Of a DNA stretch of 64,000 bases, positions 50,975-59,034 are shown in pieces. Source of the stretch: JBBDNV01 sp040877415 (GTDB taxonomy: Bacteria > Planctomycetota > Planctomycetia > Pirellulales > PALSA-1355); assembly GCA_040877415.1 (NCBI GenBank), contig JBBDNV010000157.1:1-64000 (forward strand), given 5' to 3'. Each line of letters begins with the position of its first letter. The stretch's first letter is position 1. The notes under the pieces are model-generated. The model was not told the DNA's origin. It saw nothing but the letters and a program-made list of their open reading frames with translations, and did no database searches. A program made the translations under genes and the position numbers.

Positions 50975-52618
50975 GTGGACTCGATGTCGACCATCCTGCT
51001 GTTAACGATCTTTCTGCCGGCCACGGGCGCGCTGGTCGTCTGCGTGCTGGCGGGCCGAGGGCAAATCGCGGTGCGGCAAAGCGCGCTCGTGACCGCGATC
51101 TTGACGCTCATTTTTGCGGGCGTGCTGGTGTGGAACTACGAGCCACTGGCGGAGCCGTTCGCGGCTTCGAGCCTGCCGTGGCTTGGCCCGTCGTCGGCCA
51201 TCGACATTCAATTCAGCGTGGGGCTCGACGGATTGAGCCTGTGGCTGTTTGCGCTCAGCGCGCTTTTGCTGCTCACCTGCGTGCTGGTTAGCTGGGAGTC
51301 GATCGTCGACCGCCCGGCCGTGTTTTACAGCCTGCTACTGCTGTTGGCCAGCGGCATGCTCGGCGTGTTCGCGGCCCGGGACATTATCCTGTTTTACATC
51401 TTCTTCGAGTTCACGCTGATTCCGCTGTTTTTCCTGGTGGGCGTGTGGGGCTACGAAGAGCGCCGCTATGCCGCCGCGAAATTCTTTCTGTACACGCTGG
51501 CCGGCAGCCTGCTGACGTTCCTGGGCCTGCTGGCGATCGTGCTTTGGGACTACTATCACTCCGGCACCGGCGTGATGTCGTTTTCGATTCCCGATTTGAC
51601 CGAAGGCCTGGCCGAGCACCCGATTCGTGCGCCGTACCAGTTGTGGATCTTTCTGGCCCTGTTTGCCGGATTCGCCATCAAGGTGCCGCTGTTTCCGCTG
51701 CACACCTGGCTGCCGCTCGCGCACACGCAAGCCCCGACGGCCGGCAGCGTCATCCTGGCCGGCATCCTGCTGAAGATCGGCACCTACGGCTTTGCGCGGT
51801 TCAGCATTCCGATGCTGCCCGACGCCACCGCCGCGTGCGTCCCCTGGATCCTGGGATTGTCGGCCGTGGGCATCATCTACGGAGCGCTCGTGGCGCTCGC
51901 GCAAAGCGACATGAAGCGGCTCGTCGCCTATTCGAGCGTCAGCCACCTGGGCTTTTGCATGTTGGGGCTGTTTGCCCTGACCAGTCTGGGCGTCCAAGGG
52001 GGCGTGCTGCAAATGATCAACCACGGGCTGTCCACCGGCGGGCTGTTCGCCGTCGTGGGCATGATCTACGAGCGCTATCACACCCGCCACATTTGCGAGC
52101 TGGGCGGGCTGTCGCGGCGCACGCCGATTCTGGCGTTTTTTTTCGTGCTGCTCGCGCTCTCGAGCATCGGCCTGCCCGGGCTGAACGGATTCGCCGGCGA
52201 GTTTCTGCTGCTGGCCGGCATGTTCCAGCGGGCCTGGACCGCGGCGCCGGCTTCGTTGGAGTTGTTCTATAAGGTAATCTCCGTGTTGGCCGTGTTCGGC
52301 GTCGTGCTGGGCGCCTGGTACATGCTGTATCTTGTGCAGCGGGTGTTTTTCGGCCCCTTGAAGGAGCCTGCCCACGACCACTCGCGGCCGCCGGTGCGCG
52401 ATCTGTCGCTGCGTGAAATTGCGGCCTTGGCGCCGCTTGTCGTCTTTGTGTTCTGGATCGGCTTGCAGCCGGAGTTCTTTCTGAGCCGGATGCAGCCGAC
52501 GCTCGAGCCGATGACCGGTCGTGCTTTGCAGGCGCTCGAGCACAACGGCGGGCGGCGCCGCCCGGCGCTGGCCCGGCAATCGGACGAACCCCAGGGGGAG
52601 TCGTCGCGTGTCGAATGA
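50975..52618 (+). CDS. nuoM: NADH-quinone oxidoreductase subunit M
   Basis: This 547-residue antiporter-like subunit has FFEFTLIPLFFLVGVWG, FPLHTWLPLAHTQAPTAGSVILAGILLKIGTYG and KRLVAYSSVSHLGFCMLG. The start is GTG 50975 with GGAG 11 nt upstream; ATG 50984 is an in-frame alternative. It overlaps nuoN by 11 bp. Confidence 0.95.
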   Translation: MDSMSTILLLTIFLPATGALVVCVLAGRGQIAVRQSALVTAILTLIFAGVLVWNYEPLAEPFAASSLPWLGPSSAIDIQFSVGLDGLSLWLFALSALLLLTCVLVSWESIVDRPAVFYSLLLLLASGMLGVFAARDIILFYIFFEFTLIPLFFLVGVWGYEERRYAAAKFFLYTLAGSLLTFLGLLAIVLWDYYHSGTGVMSFSIPDLTEGLAEHPIRAPYQLWIFLALFAGFAIKVPLFPLHTWLPLAHTQAPTAGSVILAGILLKIGTYGFARFSIPMLPDATAACVPWILGLSAVGIIYGALVALAQSDMKRLVAYSSVSHLGFCMLGLFALTSLGVQGGVLQMINHGLSTGGLFAVVGMIYERYHTRHICELGGLSRRTPILAFFFVLLALSSIGLPGLNGFAGEFLLLAGMFQRAWTAAPASLELFYKVISVLAVFGVVLGAWYMLYLVQRVFFGPLKEPAHDHSRPPVRDLSLREIAALAPLVVFVFWIGLQPEFFLSRMQPTLEPMTGRALQALEHNGGRRRPALARQSDEPQGESSRVE

Positions 52619-54257
52619 GACCATTTACCTGCTCGCGCCGGAAATCATTCTGGTCCTGTTCGGTACGCTTTTGTACCTGGGGGGCGCGTTTTTGCCTTCC
52701 CGGCCCGGTTGGAGCTGGCTGGCCGCCGCGGCGATTGTATTGGCCGGCGTGGCCCTGTATCAGCAGGCAGTAACGCCCGCCGCCCGCGAGGCGCTTGGGC
52801 ACGGAAACGCCAGCGGCCCGATTGTGATCGATCTGTTTTCCGCGACATTGCGGTACGCCATTTTGGGCGCGGGGCTGATCTTCGTCATGATGGCTTCCCG
52901 CCGCTCGCACGAGGTCGAAGCCTCGGAGTTCATGGGCTCGCTCTTGATGATCCTGGCCGGGCTCATGCTCGTGGCGATGGCCACCGATCTGGTGCTCATT
53001 TTTGTCGGCCTCGAGCTGATCTCGATTCCCACCTACGTGATCCTGTATCTGGGGCGCGGCGGCAACCTGTTGGAGTCGGGCACGAAGTATTTCTTCTTAA
53101 GCGTGCTGGCCAGCGCCCTGTTGCTCTACGGGTTCAGCTTTCTGTACGGCGCGGCCGGATCGACCGGCCTGTGGGAGATCCAGCAAGCGCTGGCCGCGCC
53201 CCCGCCCGAGACGAACGGGATGGGCGCGTTCGCGGAGTTGGCATTGATCCTCATATTCGCGGGCTTGGCGTTCCGGCTCACGGCGGTGCCGTTTCACTTT
53301 TACGCTCCCGACGTCTACCAGGGCACAACCAACCCCAACGCCGGCCTGTTGGCCGTGGTGCCCAAGATCGCCGCGGTGGCCGTGCTGGTGCGGATTGCGT
53401 ACGTGGCCATGCCCGGCTTGGAGCGGCTGGGCTGGCAGCTTTCATTGGCGTTGGCCATGGTCACGATGACCCTGGGGAACTTGCTGGCGTTGTGGCAGGC
53501 CAACGTGCGCCGGCTGATGGCTTACTCTTCGATTGCGCATGCCGGATACATGCTCATCGGGCTAGCCGTGGGGTTTGCCGTGGCCGGCGGGGCGACCGAA
53601 GCCGACAACTTCGACGGCGTCGGCGCGATGCTGTTCTACTTGTTGGTGTATGCAGCGGCGACCGCCGGCACGTTTGCCGCGATCTCGTACCTGTCGAGCG
53701 AGCGGCGGCCCATCGATACGGTCGAACAGTTGGCCGGCTTGAGCGGCAGCTATCCGAAAACGGCGGCCGCGTTGGCGGTGTTCATGTTTTCGCTCACGGG
53801 ATTGCCGCCGCTGGCCGGCTTCTGGGGTAAGTTGACGTTGTTTACCGGCGCGTTGGCCGTCGATGCCAAGGATCCCGACGCGAGCGGACTGTGGCCCTGG
53901 TTTCTGGCTTTGGCCGTCACGGGCGCGCTCAACGCGGCGATCTCAGCGGGATACTATTTGCGGATCGTCGGTGTCATGTACTTCCAAGCGCCCTCGGAGG
54001 TGCCCGATGCGCGCGGCGGCAGCGGACCCGCCTGGGCCACCGCCGTGTGTGCCGCATTGGTTGTGGGGATCGGCTGCTATCCGGGCCCGGTGGTGGAACA
54101 GGCGCAACGGGCCAGCCGGGCCACTCGCGAGCCGCCGGCCGAGCCGCCGGCGCGACCCATCGACGCTGCCGCCAAAGGTCCCCATCGCTCCATTGTGAGC
54201 GCCCCTCCGATCGCCGTCTCGAGTCCGGAAGCGGCGACGGACTTCGGGGGCCGATAG
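52608..54257 (+). CDS. nuoN: NADH-quinone oxidoreductase subunit N
   Basis: This 549-residue antiporter-like subunit ends the operon. Typical strings are FVGLELISIPTYVILYL, FHFYAPDVYQGTTNPNAGLLAVVPKIAAV and RRLMAYSSIAHAGYMLIG. I use GTG 52608 (VSNETIYLLAPEI), with AGGGGGAG upstream, instead of the longer frame to 52521 inside nuoM. The final 60 residues are Pro/Ala-rich and probably disordered. Confidence 0.95.
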   Translation: MSNETIYLLAPEIILVLFGTLLYLGGAFLPSRPGWSWLAAAAIVLAGVALYQQAVTPAAREALGHGNASGPIVIDLFSATLRYAILGAGLIFVMMASRRSHEVEASEFMGSLLMILAGLMLVAMATDLVLIFVGLELISIPTYVILYLGRGGNLLESGTKYFFLSVLASALLLYGFSFLYGAAGSTGLWEIQQALAAPPPETNGMGAFAELALILIFAGLAFRLTAVPFHFYAPDVYQGTTNPNAGLLAVVPKIAAVAVLVRIAYVAMPGLERLGWQLSLALAMVTMTLGNLLALWQANVRRLMAYSSIAHAGYMLIGLAVGFAVAGGATEADNFDGVGAMLFYLLVYAAATAGTFAAISYLSSERRPIDTVEQLAGLSGSYPKTAAALAVFMFSLTGLPPLAGFWGKLTLFTGALAVDAKDPDASGLWPWFLALAVTGALNAAISAGYYLRIVGVMYFQAPSEVPDARGGSGPAWATAVCAALVVGIGCYPGPVVEQAQRASRATREPPAEPPARPIDAAAKGPHRSIVSAPPIAVSSPEAATDFGGR

Positions 54258-54391
54258 CAAAGTCCGGCTCGGCGGCGCTTGCCCCTCGGATGGCTGCGCC
54301 GGTAGTTGCCGTATTTTTGCCTCTCTTTGTGGAGGTTTGCGCCGCGGCAGACTATGCTGAAGGTTGGGCAGGGTCGCCACAGAGAAGCTGC

Positions 54392-55774
54392 ATGTCTCGA
54401 TCTCACACGACCGCGACCGATCTGGCCAGATTATTGGACGACGGCGCGGCACCCCTCTACGTTCTCGACGAAGATCGGCGCATTATCTATTGCAACGCCG
54501 CCTGCGCTCTCTGGGTGGGGTTGGCGGCCGACGAGCTCGTCGGTCATCAGTGCAACTACCACGCGCCCGGCGCGGAGCCGGGACCCTCCGGGGTGGCCGT
54601 CGGATTGTGCCCGCCGCCGGCGGTTTTCTCGGGCCACGCGCAAATGGCGGTTGTGAGTTGCGCGCGGCCGGATGGCCGGCTGGTGGATCGGCGAGGTTTT
54701 TTTCTGCCGCTGGCCGACGGGCAGGATGAAAGCGCGCCGGTGATTGCAATTCTGGAGACGAGCGACTGCCCCCCAGACGCGCACCCCGATGAGCGGCCCG
54801 ACGATGCGCGGCTGCACGAGCAAGTGCGGCGCTTCCGCCACCAGACGGCGGGGCGATTCGCGGCCGAAAGCCTGATCGGAAACAACCCGCTTGTGGCGCG
54901 GGCCCGCTTGCAGATCGAGCTGGCCGCCGGCAGCGGCGCTTCCGTGCTGATCGTCGGTCCGCGCGGAAGTGGCAAGGATCATGCGGCCAAGGCGATCCAC
55001 TATTGTCAGAGTGAGCCGGGACTGCTGGTGCCCCTGGATTGCGCCGTGTTGGAAACGAACGTGCTGCGTTCCGCTCTGCGGACCCTTTGCGCCCGCAGCG
55101 CGACTCGACCGCCGGGCGGCACGGTCGTTTTGGAAGACGTCGATAGCATGCCCGGCGACGCCCAGCAGGACATGGCTGAAATCCTGCGCGCAGGCACGCT
55201 CAACATGCGCGTCATCGCCACCAGTGCCGCGCCGCTGTCCGTGCTGGCGGCGGAAGGCCGTTTTTTGCACGAGCTTGTGTGTGCCCTGAGCACGCTAGTG
55301 ATCGAGCTGCCGCCCTTGGCCCAGCGGCTGGACGACCTGCCGCTATTGGCGCAGGCCATCCTGGAAGAGATCAATGCCACCAGTTACCGGCAGCTAAGCG
55401 GCTTTACGCCCCAGGCCCTGGACCAGTTGGCGGCGTACTCCTGGCCGGGAAATATTGACGAGCTGGCCGCCGCCGTCCGCGAAACGCACGAAAAAGCCCA
55501 GGGGTGCGAAGTCACGGCGCACGACTTGCCCAAGCGGATTCATTGGGCCGCCGCCGACGCCGGACATCCCTCGCGCGCCGACGATTCGATCGTGCTCGTC
55601 GACTTTCTTGGCCGCGTCGAAAAAGAACTGATCGCACGTGCCATGCGGCGCGCGAAAGGCAACAAAAGCAAGGCGGCAAAACTGCTCGGGCTGACGCGGC
55701 CGCGATTGTATCGCCGGCTGGTGCAGCTCGGGTTGGAACAGCCCGACCAACGCGGCGCCGAGCCGAAAAACTGA
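54392..55774 (+). CDS. Degenerate enhancer-binding-like regulator: PAS, AAA, Fis HTH without GAFTGA
   Basis: This 460-residue protein has a PAS domain (about 12-115, with PLYVLDEDRRIIYCNAACALWVG), an AAA+ region with Walker A GPRGSGKDHAAK (189-200) and a Walker B-like GGTVVLEDVDSM. The late AAA string AYSWPGNIDELAAAV is typical of sigma-54 activators. The C-terminal Fis helix-turn-helix reads NKSKAAKLLGLTRPRLYRRLVQLGL. The sigma-54 contact motif GAFTGA is absent and the segment between Walker A and B is shortened, so it probably does not open sigma-54 promoters. It could act as a DNA-binding repressor or activator of another kind. ATG 54392 (MSRSHTTATD). It follows nuoN by 134 bp, so regulation of nuo is possible but unproved. 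Confidence 0.78.
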   Translation: MSRSHTTATDLARLLDDGAAPLYVLDEDRRIIYCNAACALWVGLAADELVGHQCNYHAPGAEPGPSGVAVGLCPPPAVFSGHAQMAVVSCARPDGRLVDRRGFFLPLADGQDESAPVIAILETSDCPPDAHPDERPDDARLHEQVRRFRHQTAGRFAAESLIGNNPLVARARLQIELAAGSGASVLIVGPRGSGKDHAAKAIHYCQSEPGLLVPLDCAVLETNVLRSALRTLCARSATRPPGGTVVLEDVDSMPGDAQQDMAEILRAGTLNMRVIATSAAPLSVLAAEGRFLHELVCALSTLVIELPPLAQRLDDLPLLAQAILEEINATSYRQLSGFTPQALDQLAAYSWPGNIDELAAAVRETHEKAQGCEVTAHDLPKRIHWAAADAGHPSRADDSIVLVDFLGRVEKELIARAMRRAKGNKSKAAKLLGLTRPRLYRRLVQLGLEQPDQRGAEPKN

Positions 55775-55868
55775 AACCCATCAAATGCCGCGCCGCGGCG
55801 CGGGTGATTGTCAACAAGCGGCGCCGCACCTACCATGAAACGGGAAACGAGTTGAATCGTCAGGCGCC

Positions 55869-56309
55869 ATGGCCAACAAACCGTCGGTAATCGTTTGCGA
55901 GCGGAGGGGCATTTGGGCCGCCGGATTGCGGCGCCATTTGCCGCGCGAGATCCGCGTGTGCGAGACGCGCTTGCTGGCCGACTGCCGGCGTGAATTGGCC
56001 GGCGCGCCGCCAAGCCTGGTGGTCGTCGAGCTCTCGGAGTCCAACCTGGCCGCCGCGCTCGATCTGGTGGCCGACGCGGTCCGCCGCTTTCCCTTGGCCC
56101 GCGTCGTGGCCGTGGCCGAGCGGGGGTGGGAACCGTATGAATGGCTGCTGCGCGAAGCAGGGGCCATCCATTTCACCACACAGCCGCGCAAGGCCGACAC
56201 GTTGGCCCGGCTGGCCGTTCGCCACGTCGCCCGCGTTCCGCTGCCGCGCACCACGCTCGTGGCCGAAATCTGGGACTCGTTGCCCTGGCACGATACGGCC
56301 GTCAGCTAG
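55869..56309 (+). CDS. Pseudo-receiver-like protein of unknown function
   Basis: The 146 residues follow a receiver-like alternation: VIVCERRGIWAAGLRRHL, CRRELAGAPPSLVVVELSES, RRFPLARVVAVAERG, EWLLREAGAIHFTTQPRKADTLARLA. The phospho-acceptor position, expected at the end of the LVVVELS strand, is not an Asp, so phosphorylation by a histidine kinase is unlikely. A C-terminal tail (VPLPRTTLVAEIWDSLPWHD) follows. It lies 94 bp after the PAS-AAA regulator. I do not know its function. Confidence 0.65.
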   Translation: MANKPSVIVCERRGIWAAGLRRHLPREIRVCETRLLADCRRELAGAPPSLVVVELSESNLAAALDLVADAVRRFPLARVVAVAERGWEPYEWLLREAGAIHFTTQPRKADTLARLAVRHVARVPLPRTTLVAEIWDSLPWHDTAVS

Positions 56310-56311
56310 AA

Positions 56312-56351
56312 AAAGGCCCGCTCGGCTGCCGGCCGACCGGGCCGACGCTCG
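56312..56351 (+). terminator. GC-rich hairpin after the pseudo-receiver gene
   Basis: GGCCCG (56321) and CGGGCC (56338 region) can pair; no T-tract follows, so a terminator role is weak. Confidence 0.3.
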
Positions 56352-56445
56352 ATCTCGTTCGTTGGACAAGGGATACTGGCCAAGGCGGGCGCTGGCCCGC
56401 GATTGTCCGGTCGAGAAGACACCCTTGAGATAAGGACCCGACTCC

Positions 56446-57522
56446 ATGGCCGAGGGACTAATTGACGCCGCCGCCGTGACGGCCGCTTTGAGCGGTTTTT
56501 CTGATCCCGAAACAGGTCAAAACGTCGTCGAAGCCGGGCAACTGCGCGACGTCAAGGTCGACGCAGGCCATGTTTCGCTGACCTTGGGCCTGTCGACCCA
56601 TTCGGCCATCCTCCGTGACGAGACCGCCGAAGGACTGCGCCAATTCCTGCGCGAGCGGTTGCCGGCCGCCAAGGACGTGACCGTCAACCTGACCCAGCAC
56701 AAGCGTCCGCCCGAAAAGATCGGGCAGATCGGACTGGCGGCCAAGAGCGTCGTGGCGGTCGGATCCGGTAAGGGCGGCGTCGGCAAAAGCACCATCGCGG
56801 CCAGCCTGGCACTGGGGCTCAGGCGCGCCGGCAGTCAAGTCGGACTCATGGACGCCGACGTCTATGGTCCCAGCATTCCGCATCTGTTGGGTGTAAATCA
56901 AAGGCCCGAAGTGGTCGATAATCGCATCCAGCCGATCGAGGTTGCCGGCATAAAGCTGATCTCGATGGGCCTGTTGGTGCCGCCGGGCGAGGCGGTCGTG
57001 TGGCGCGGGCCGATGCTGCACGGGGCGATCACCCAGTTCTTGCGCGACACGGCCTGGGGCGACTTGGATTTCTTGATTATCGATTTGCCCCCGGGCACGG
57101 GCGACATCGCCTTGACCCTTTCGCAGCTTTTGCCCCTATCGGGCGCGGTCGTGGTTTGCACGCCGCAGGAAGTGGCGCTGTTGGACGCGGTCAAGGCCGC
57201 GGCCATGTTCCGCAAGGTGAATATCCCGATCCTGGGCATGGTCGAGAACATGAGCGGCTTTGTGTGTCCCGATTGCGGTAAGCGCTACGACATCTTCGGC
57301 TCGGGAGGCGCCAAGGCGCGTGCCGGCGAGCTGGGCATTCCGTTCTTGGGTGAAGTGCCGATCAACATGGGCATTCGCACCAGCGGCGACGAAGGGCGCA
57401 CGGCGGCCATTTTGGACGATCCGGCGGCCGGCGCCTATTTGCTCACGATTTGCAAGAATGTAGTGCGCAATTTATCGCAGGCCAAGGCCCAAGTGGCCCC
57501 CTTGCCCACGCTGTCCCTCTGA
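56446..57522 (+). CDS. apbC: Mrp/ApbC-family iron-sulfur carrier ATPase
   Basis: This 358-residue protein has an N-terminal MIP18/DUF59 domain (about 5-85) and a P-loop NTPase domain with the deviant Walker A GSGKGGVGKST, the Mrp signature MDADVYGPSIPHLLGV and the C-terminal CPDCGKRYDIFGSGG, whose two cysteines bind a bridging [4Fe-4S] cluster. It transfers clusters to apo-proteins in the cytoplasm; complex I, encoded just upstream, is a plausible client. ATG 56446. A short hairpin follows the stop. Confidence 0.93.
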   Translation: MAEGLIDAAAVTAALSGFSDPETGQNVVEAGQLRDVKVDAGHVSLTLGLSTHSAILRDETAEGLRQFLRERLPAAKDVTVNLTQHKRPPEKIGQIGLAAKSVVAVGSGKGGVGKSTIAASLALGLRRAGSQVGLMDADVYGPSIPHLLGVNQRPEVVDNRIQPIEVAGIKLISMGLLVPPGEAVVWRGPMLHGAITQFLRDTAWGDLDFLIIDLPPGTGDIALTLSQLLPLSGAVVVCTPQEVALLDAVKAAAMFRKVNIPILGMVENMSGFVCPDCGKRYDIFGSGGAKARAGELGIPFLGEVPINMGIRTSGDEGRTAAILDDPAAGAYLLTICKNVVRNLSQAKAQVAPLPTLSL

Positions 57523-57528
57523 GCGCAA

Positions 57529-57549
57529 AAGCCCTTCACTGAAGGGTTT
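57529..57549. terminator. Short bidirectional terminator-like hairpin
   Basis: AAGCCCTTC, loop ACT, GAAGGGTTT. It is 7 bp after the apbC stop. On the minus strand it is followed by TTTT, so it could also end the Lys-rich peptide transcript. Confidence 0.55.
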
Positions 57550-57586
57550 AGGGACGGCCGGCGAGCGATCGCGTGAGCGCAACGAC

Positions 57587-57622
57587 AGAGCCGCCCGCAC
57601 CCCACCGGATCCGGACGGCTCT
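57587..57622 (+). terminator. Second terminator-like hairpin after apbC
   Basis: AGAGCCG and CGGCTCT pair around a 22-nt loop, followed by TTCTCGTT on the plus strand. Confidence 0.45.
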
Positions 57623-57691
57623 TTCTCGTTGGGTTCCCTACCGCTTACTGATCGAGCGGTCTGCGGCGACAAGCGCGCCGCGCGAAGAAGC

Positions 57692-57757
57692 CTACTTCTT
57701 CTTTTTGGCCTTCTTCTTGGGAGCCTTCTTGGCGGCTTTCTTTCGTCTCTTGGCCAC
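57692..57757 (-). CDS. 21-residue Lys/Ala-rich basic peptide
   Basis: The reading frame VAKRRKKAAKKAPKKKAKKK plus a final K starts at GTG 57757 and stops at TAG 57692. GGAGGAC lies about 6 nt upstream, a strong ribosome-binding site. The composition (14 of 21 residues basic) resembles the tails of histone H1-like bacterial DNA-binding proteins, so nucleic-acid binding is the natural guess. A promoter-like pair (57957-57930) and a long leader hairpin (57851-57896) precede it and a T-ended hairpin follows. I consider it a real small gene rather than a fragment, but have no homologue to cite. Confidence 0.5.
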   Translation of the reverse strand: MAKRRKKAAKKAPKKKAKKKK

Positions 57758-57850
57758 AGTCCGTCCTCCAAAAAAAGTGTCGGCAAGATCCGTCTCGGTG
57801 ACGTCCAAGTCACATGTGTGCTCCGAGCGAGTCCTACCCGAAACAAAACT

Positions 57851-57896
57851 AAAGTTTCTTCGCGCGAACGTTATTCTGTCGCGCGAAGAAAACTTT
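57851..57896 (-). promoter_or_regulatory. Long AT/GC-mixed hairpin in the leader of the Lys-rich peptide
   Basis: AAAGTTTCTTCGCGCGA and TCGCGCGAAGAAAACTTT are complementary apart from one bulged base, with an 11-nt loop. It lies 95 bp upstream of the peptide start on the minus strand, inside the predicted leader. Confidence 0.6.
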
Positions 57897-57929
57897 TACA
57901 CGCCTAATTCAGGAAAGAACTAACTACCA

Positions 57930-57957
57930 TTTGTACACGATTTGCAAAATAGTGCAA
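57930..57957 (-). promoter_or_regulatory. Candidate promoter for the Lys-rich peptide
   Basis: Read on the minus strand: TTGCAC (57957-57952), a 16-bp spacer, TACAAA (57935-57930), in an unusually AT-rich stretch. The leader to the GTG would be about 165 nt. The rest of the 57897-58189 gap shows no gene. Confidence 0.4.
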
Positions 57958-58189
57958 CCTGAAACTTGCCTTCCGAGGAAAATATTTTACCCGCTTCCCC
58001 CAGCCGTCCTTTGGCTTCCTCGGCGCGCCCGCGACGCCGCGCGCCGAGTTAGTGCGCATCATGACGCCGTCGATGACGATTCGATCCGCGCGATTTGAAC
58101 CTGAGGCGGCGCCGCGCTCTGGGGGCGCGGGGGCGCTGATAGATCGCCACCGTCGTACCGTCGATCAGGACGTTCAGCGAGCAACGTTT

Positions 58190-58933
58190 TCACCGGAATC
58201 TTCCCAGCCCGCCCCCGGGTCCGAAGTAGGACTGCAACGTCATGTAGCTCGTGTAGGCCATGTAACCGAAGAACAAAAGCAGAAATAACTCGTGCAACCG
58301 AACGTAAGCCAACACGCCCACGCCGGCTGCCACGACGACCGATAGCCAGAGCGATTGTCGCAGCCCGTCGCGCGGATTCGCGAGTTGAAATATTTCCAGT
58401 GAAATTTGTCCGCCGTCGAGCGGATAGACGGGCAGCAGGTTCACCAGGCCCCAGAAGATGTTGACGTACAGCAGATCGTCGACGAGCATCTCCAGCTTGG
58501 TCGATGCAAAGTCGTAGTTGATGGGCAGCACCCAGCCCTGCCAGCCGAATTGCACGCGATGCCCAAAGGCGGCAATCGAGCCCACGATGAGCGCGGCGAA
58601 CAGAAACCCCGCGCCCGGTCCGGCCAGCGTGATGACAATTTGCTTGATCGGGCTGCGGTAGGTCGGCTGATAAGAGGCCAGTCCGCCGAAGACGTGCAAC
58701 GTAATCGAGGGATCCCAACCGTAAAAGCGGGCCGCCAGCGCGTGGCCCAACTCGTGAACCAGAATCGAAACGAACACCGCCGCGACCCACAGGACTAGCT
58801 GCTGGGGTTCCTCGTTGCCGCGCACGCCCAACACCACGGCCGCGAGCCAGAACAGCGGATGGACGCGGACCGGAATGCCCAGCGCGCGGAAGTTCAAGTC
58901 ATAGGGGGTGCGTGGCGGCTCGTTGAGAATCAC
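58190..58933 (-). CDS. Site-2-protease-like M50 membrane metalloprotease
   Basis: This 247-residue protein has several membrane helices. HELGHALAARFYG gives the HExxH zinc motif in a helix, and NLLPVYPLDGGQ carries the third ligand motif (NxxPxxPLDGG), the M50B signature. Such proteases cleave membrane-embedded substrates in signalling. No PDZ domain is present. Start GTG 58933 (VILNEPPRTPYDLNFRALG), with GAGGAC upstream; the reading frame continues to 59527 but that portion overlaps lpxB. It lies about 100 bp downstream of lpxB on the same strand. Confidence 0.87.
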   Translation of the reverse strand: MILNEPPRTPYDLNFRALGIPVRVHPLFWLAAVVLGVRGNEEPQQLVLWVAAVFVSILVHELGHALAARFYGWDPSITLHVFGGLASYQPTYRSPIKQIVITLAGPGAGFLFAALIVGSIAAFGHRVQFGWQGWVLPINYDFASTKLEMLVDDLLYVNIFWGLVNLLPVYPLDGGQISLEIFQLANPRDGLRQSLWLSVVVAAGVGVLAYVRLHELFLLLFFGYMAYTSYMTLQSYFGPGGGLGRFR

Positions 58934-59034
58934 GATGGTTTTGTCCTCGTCAGTTGCAGGACCGCAGGGTGGATCGCCGCCGTACGAACCGGCCATCCGA
59001 AGCGCTAGAATTCTACACGGCAAGGCCGGCGATT

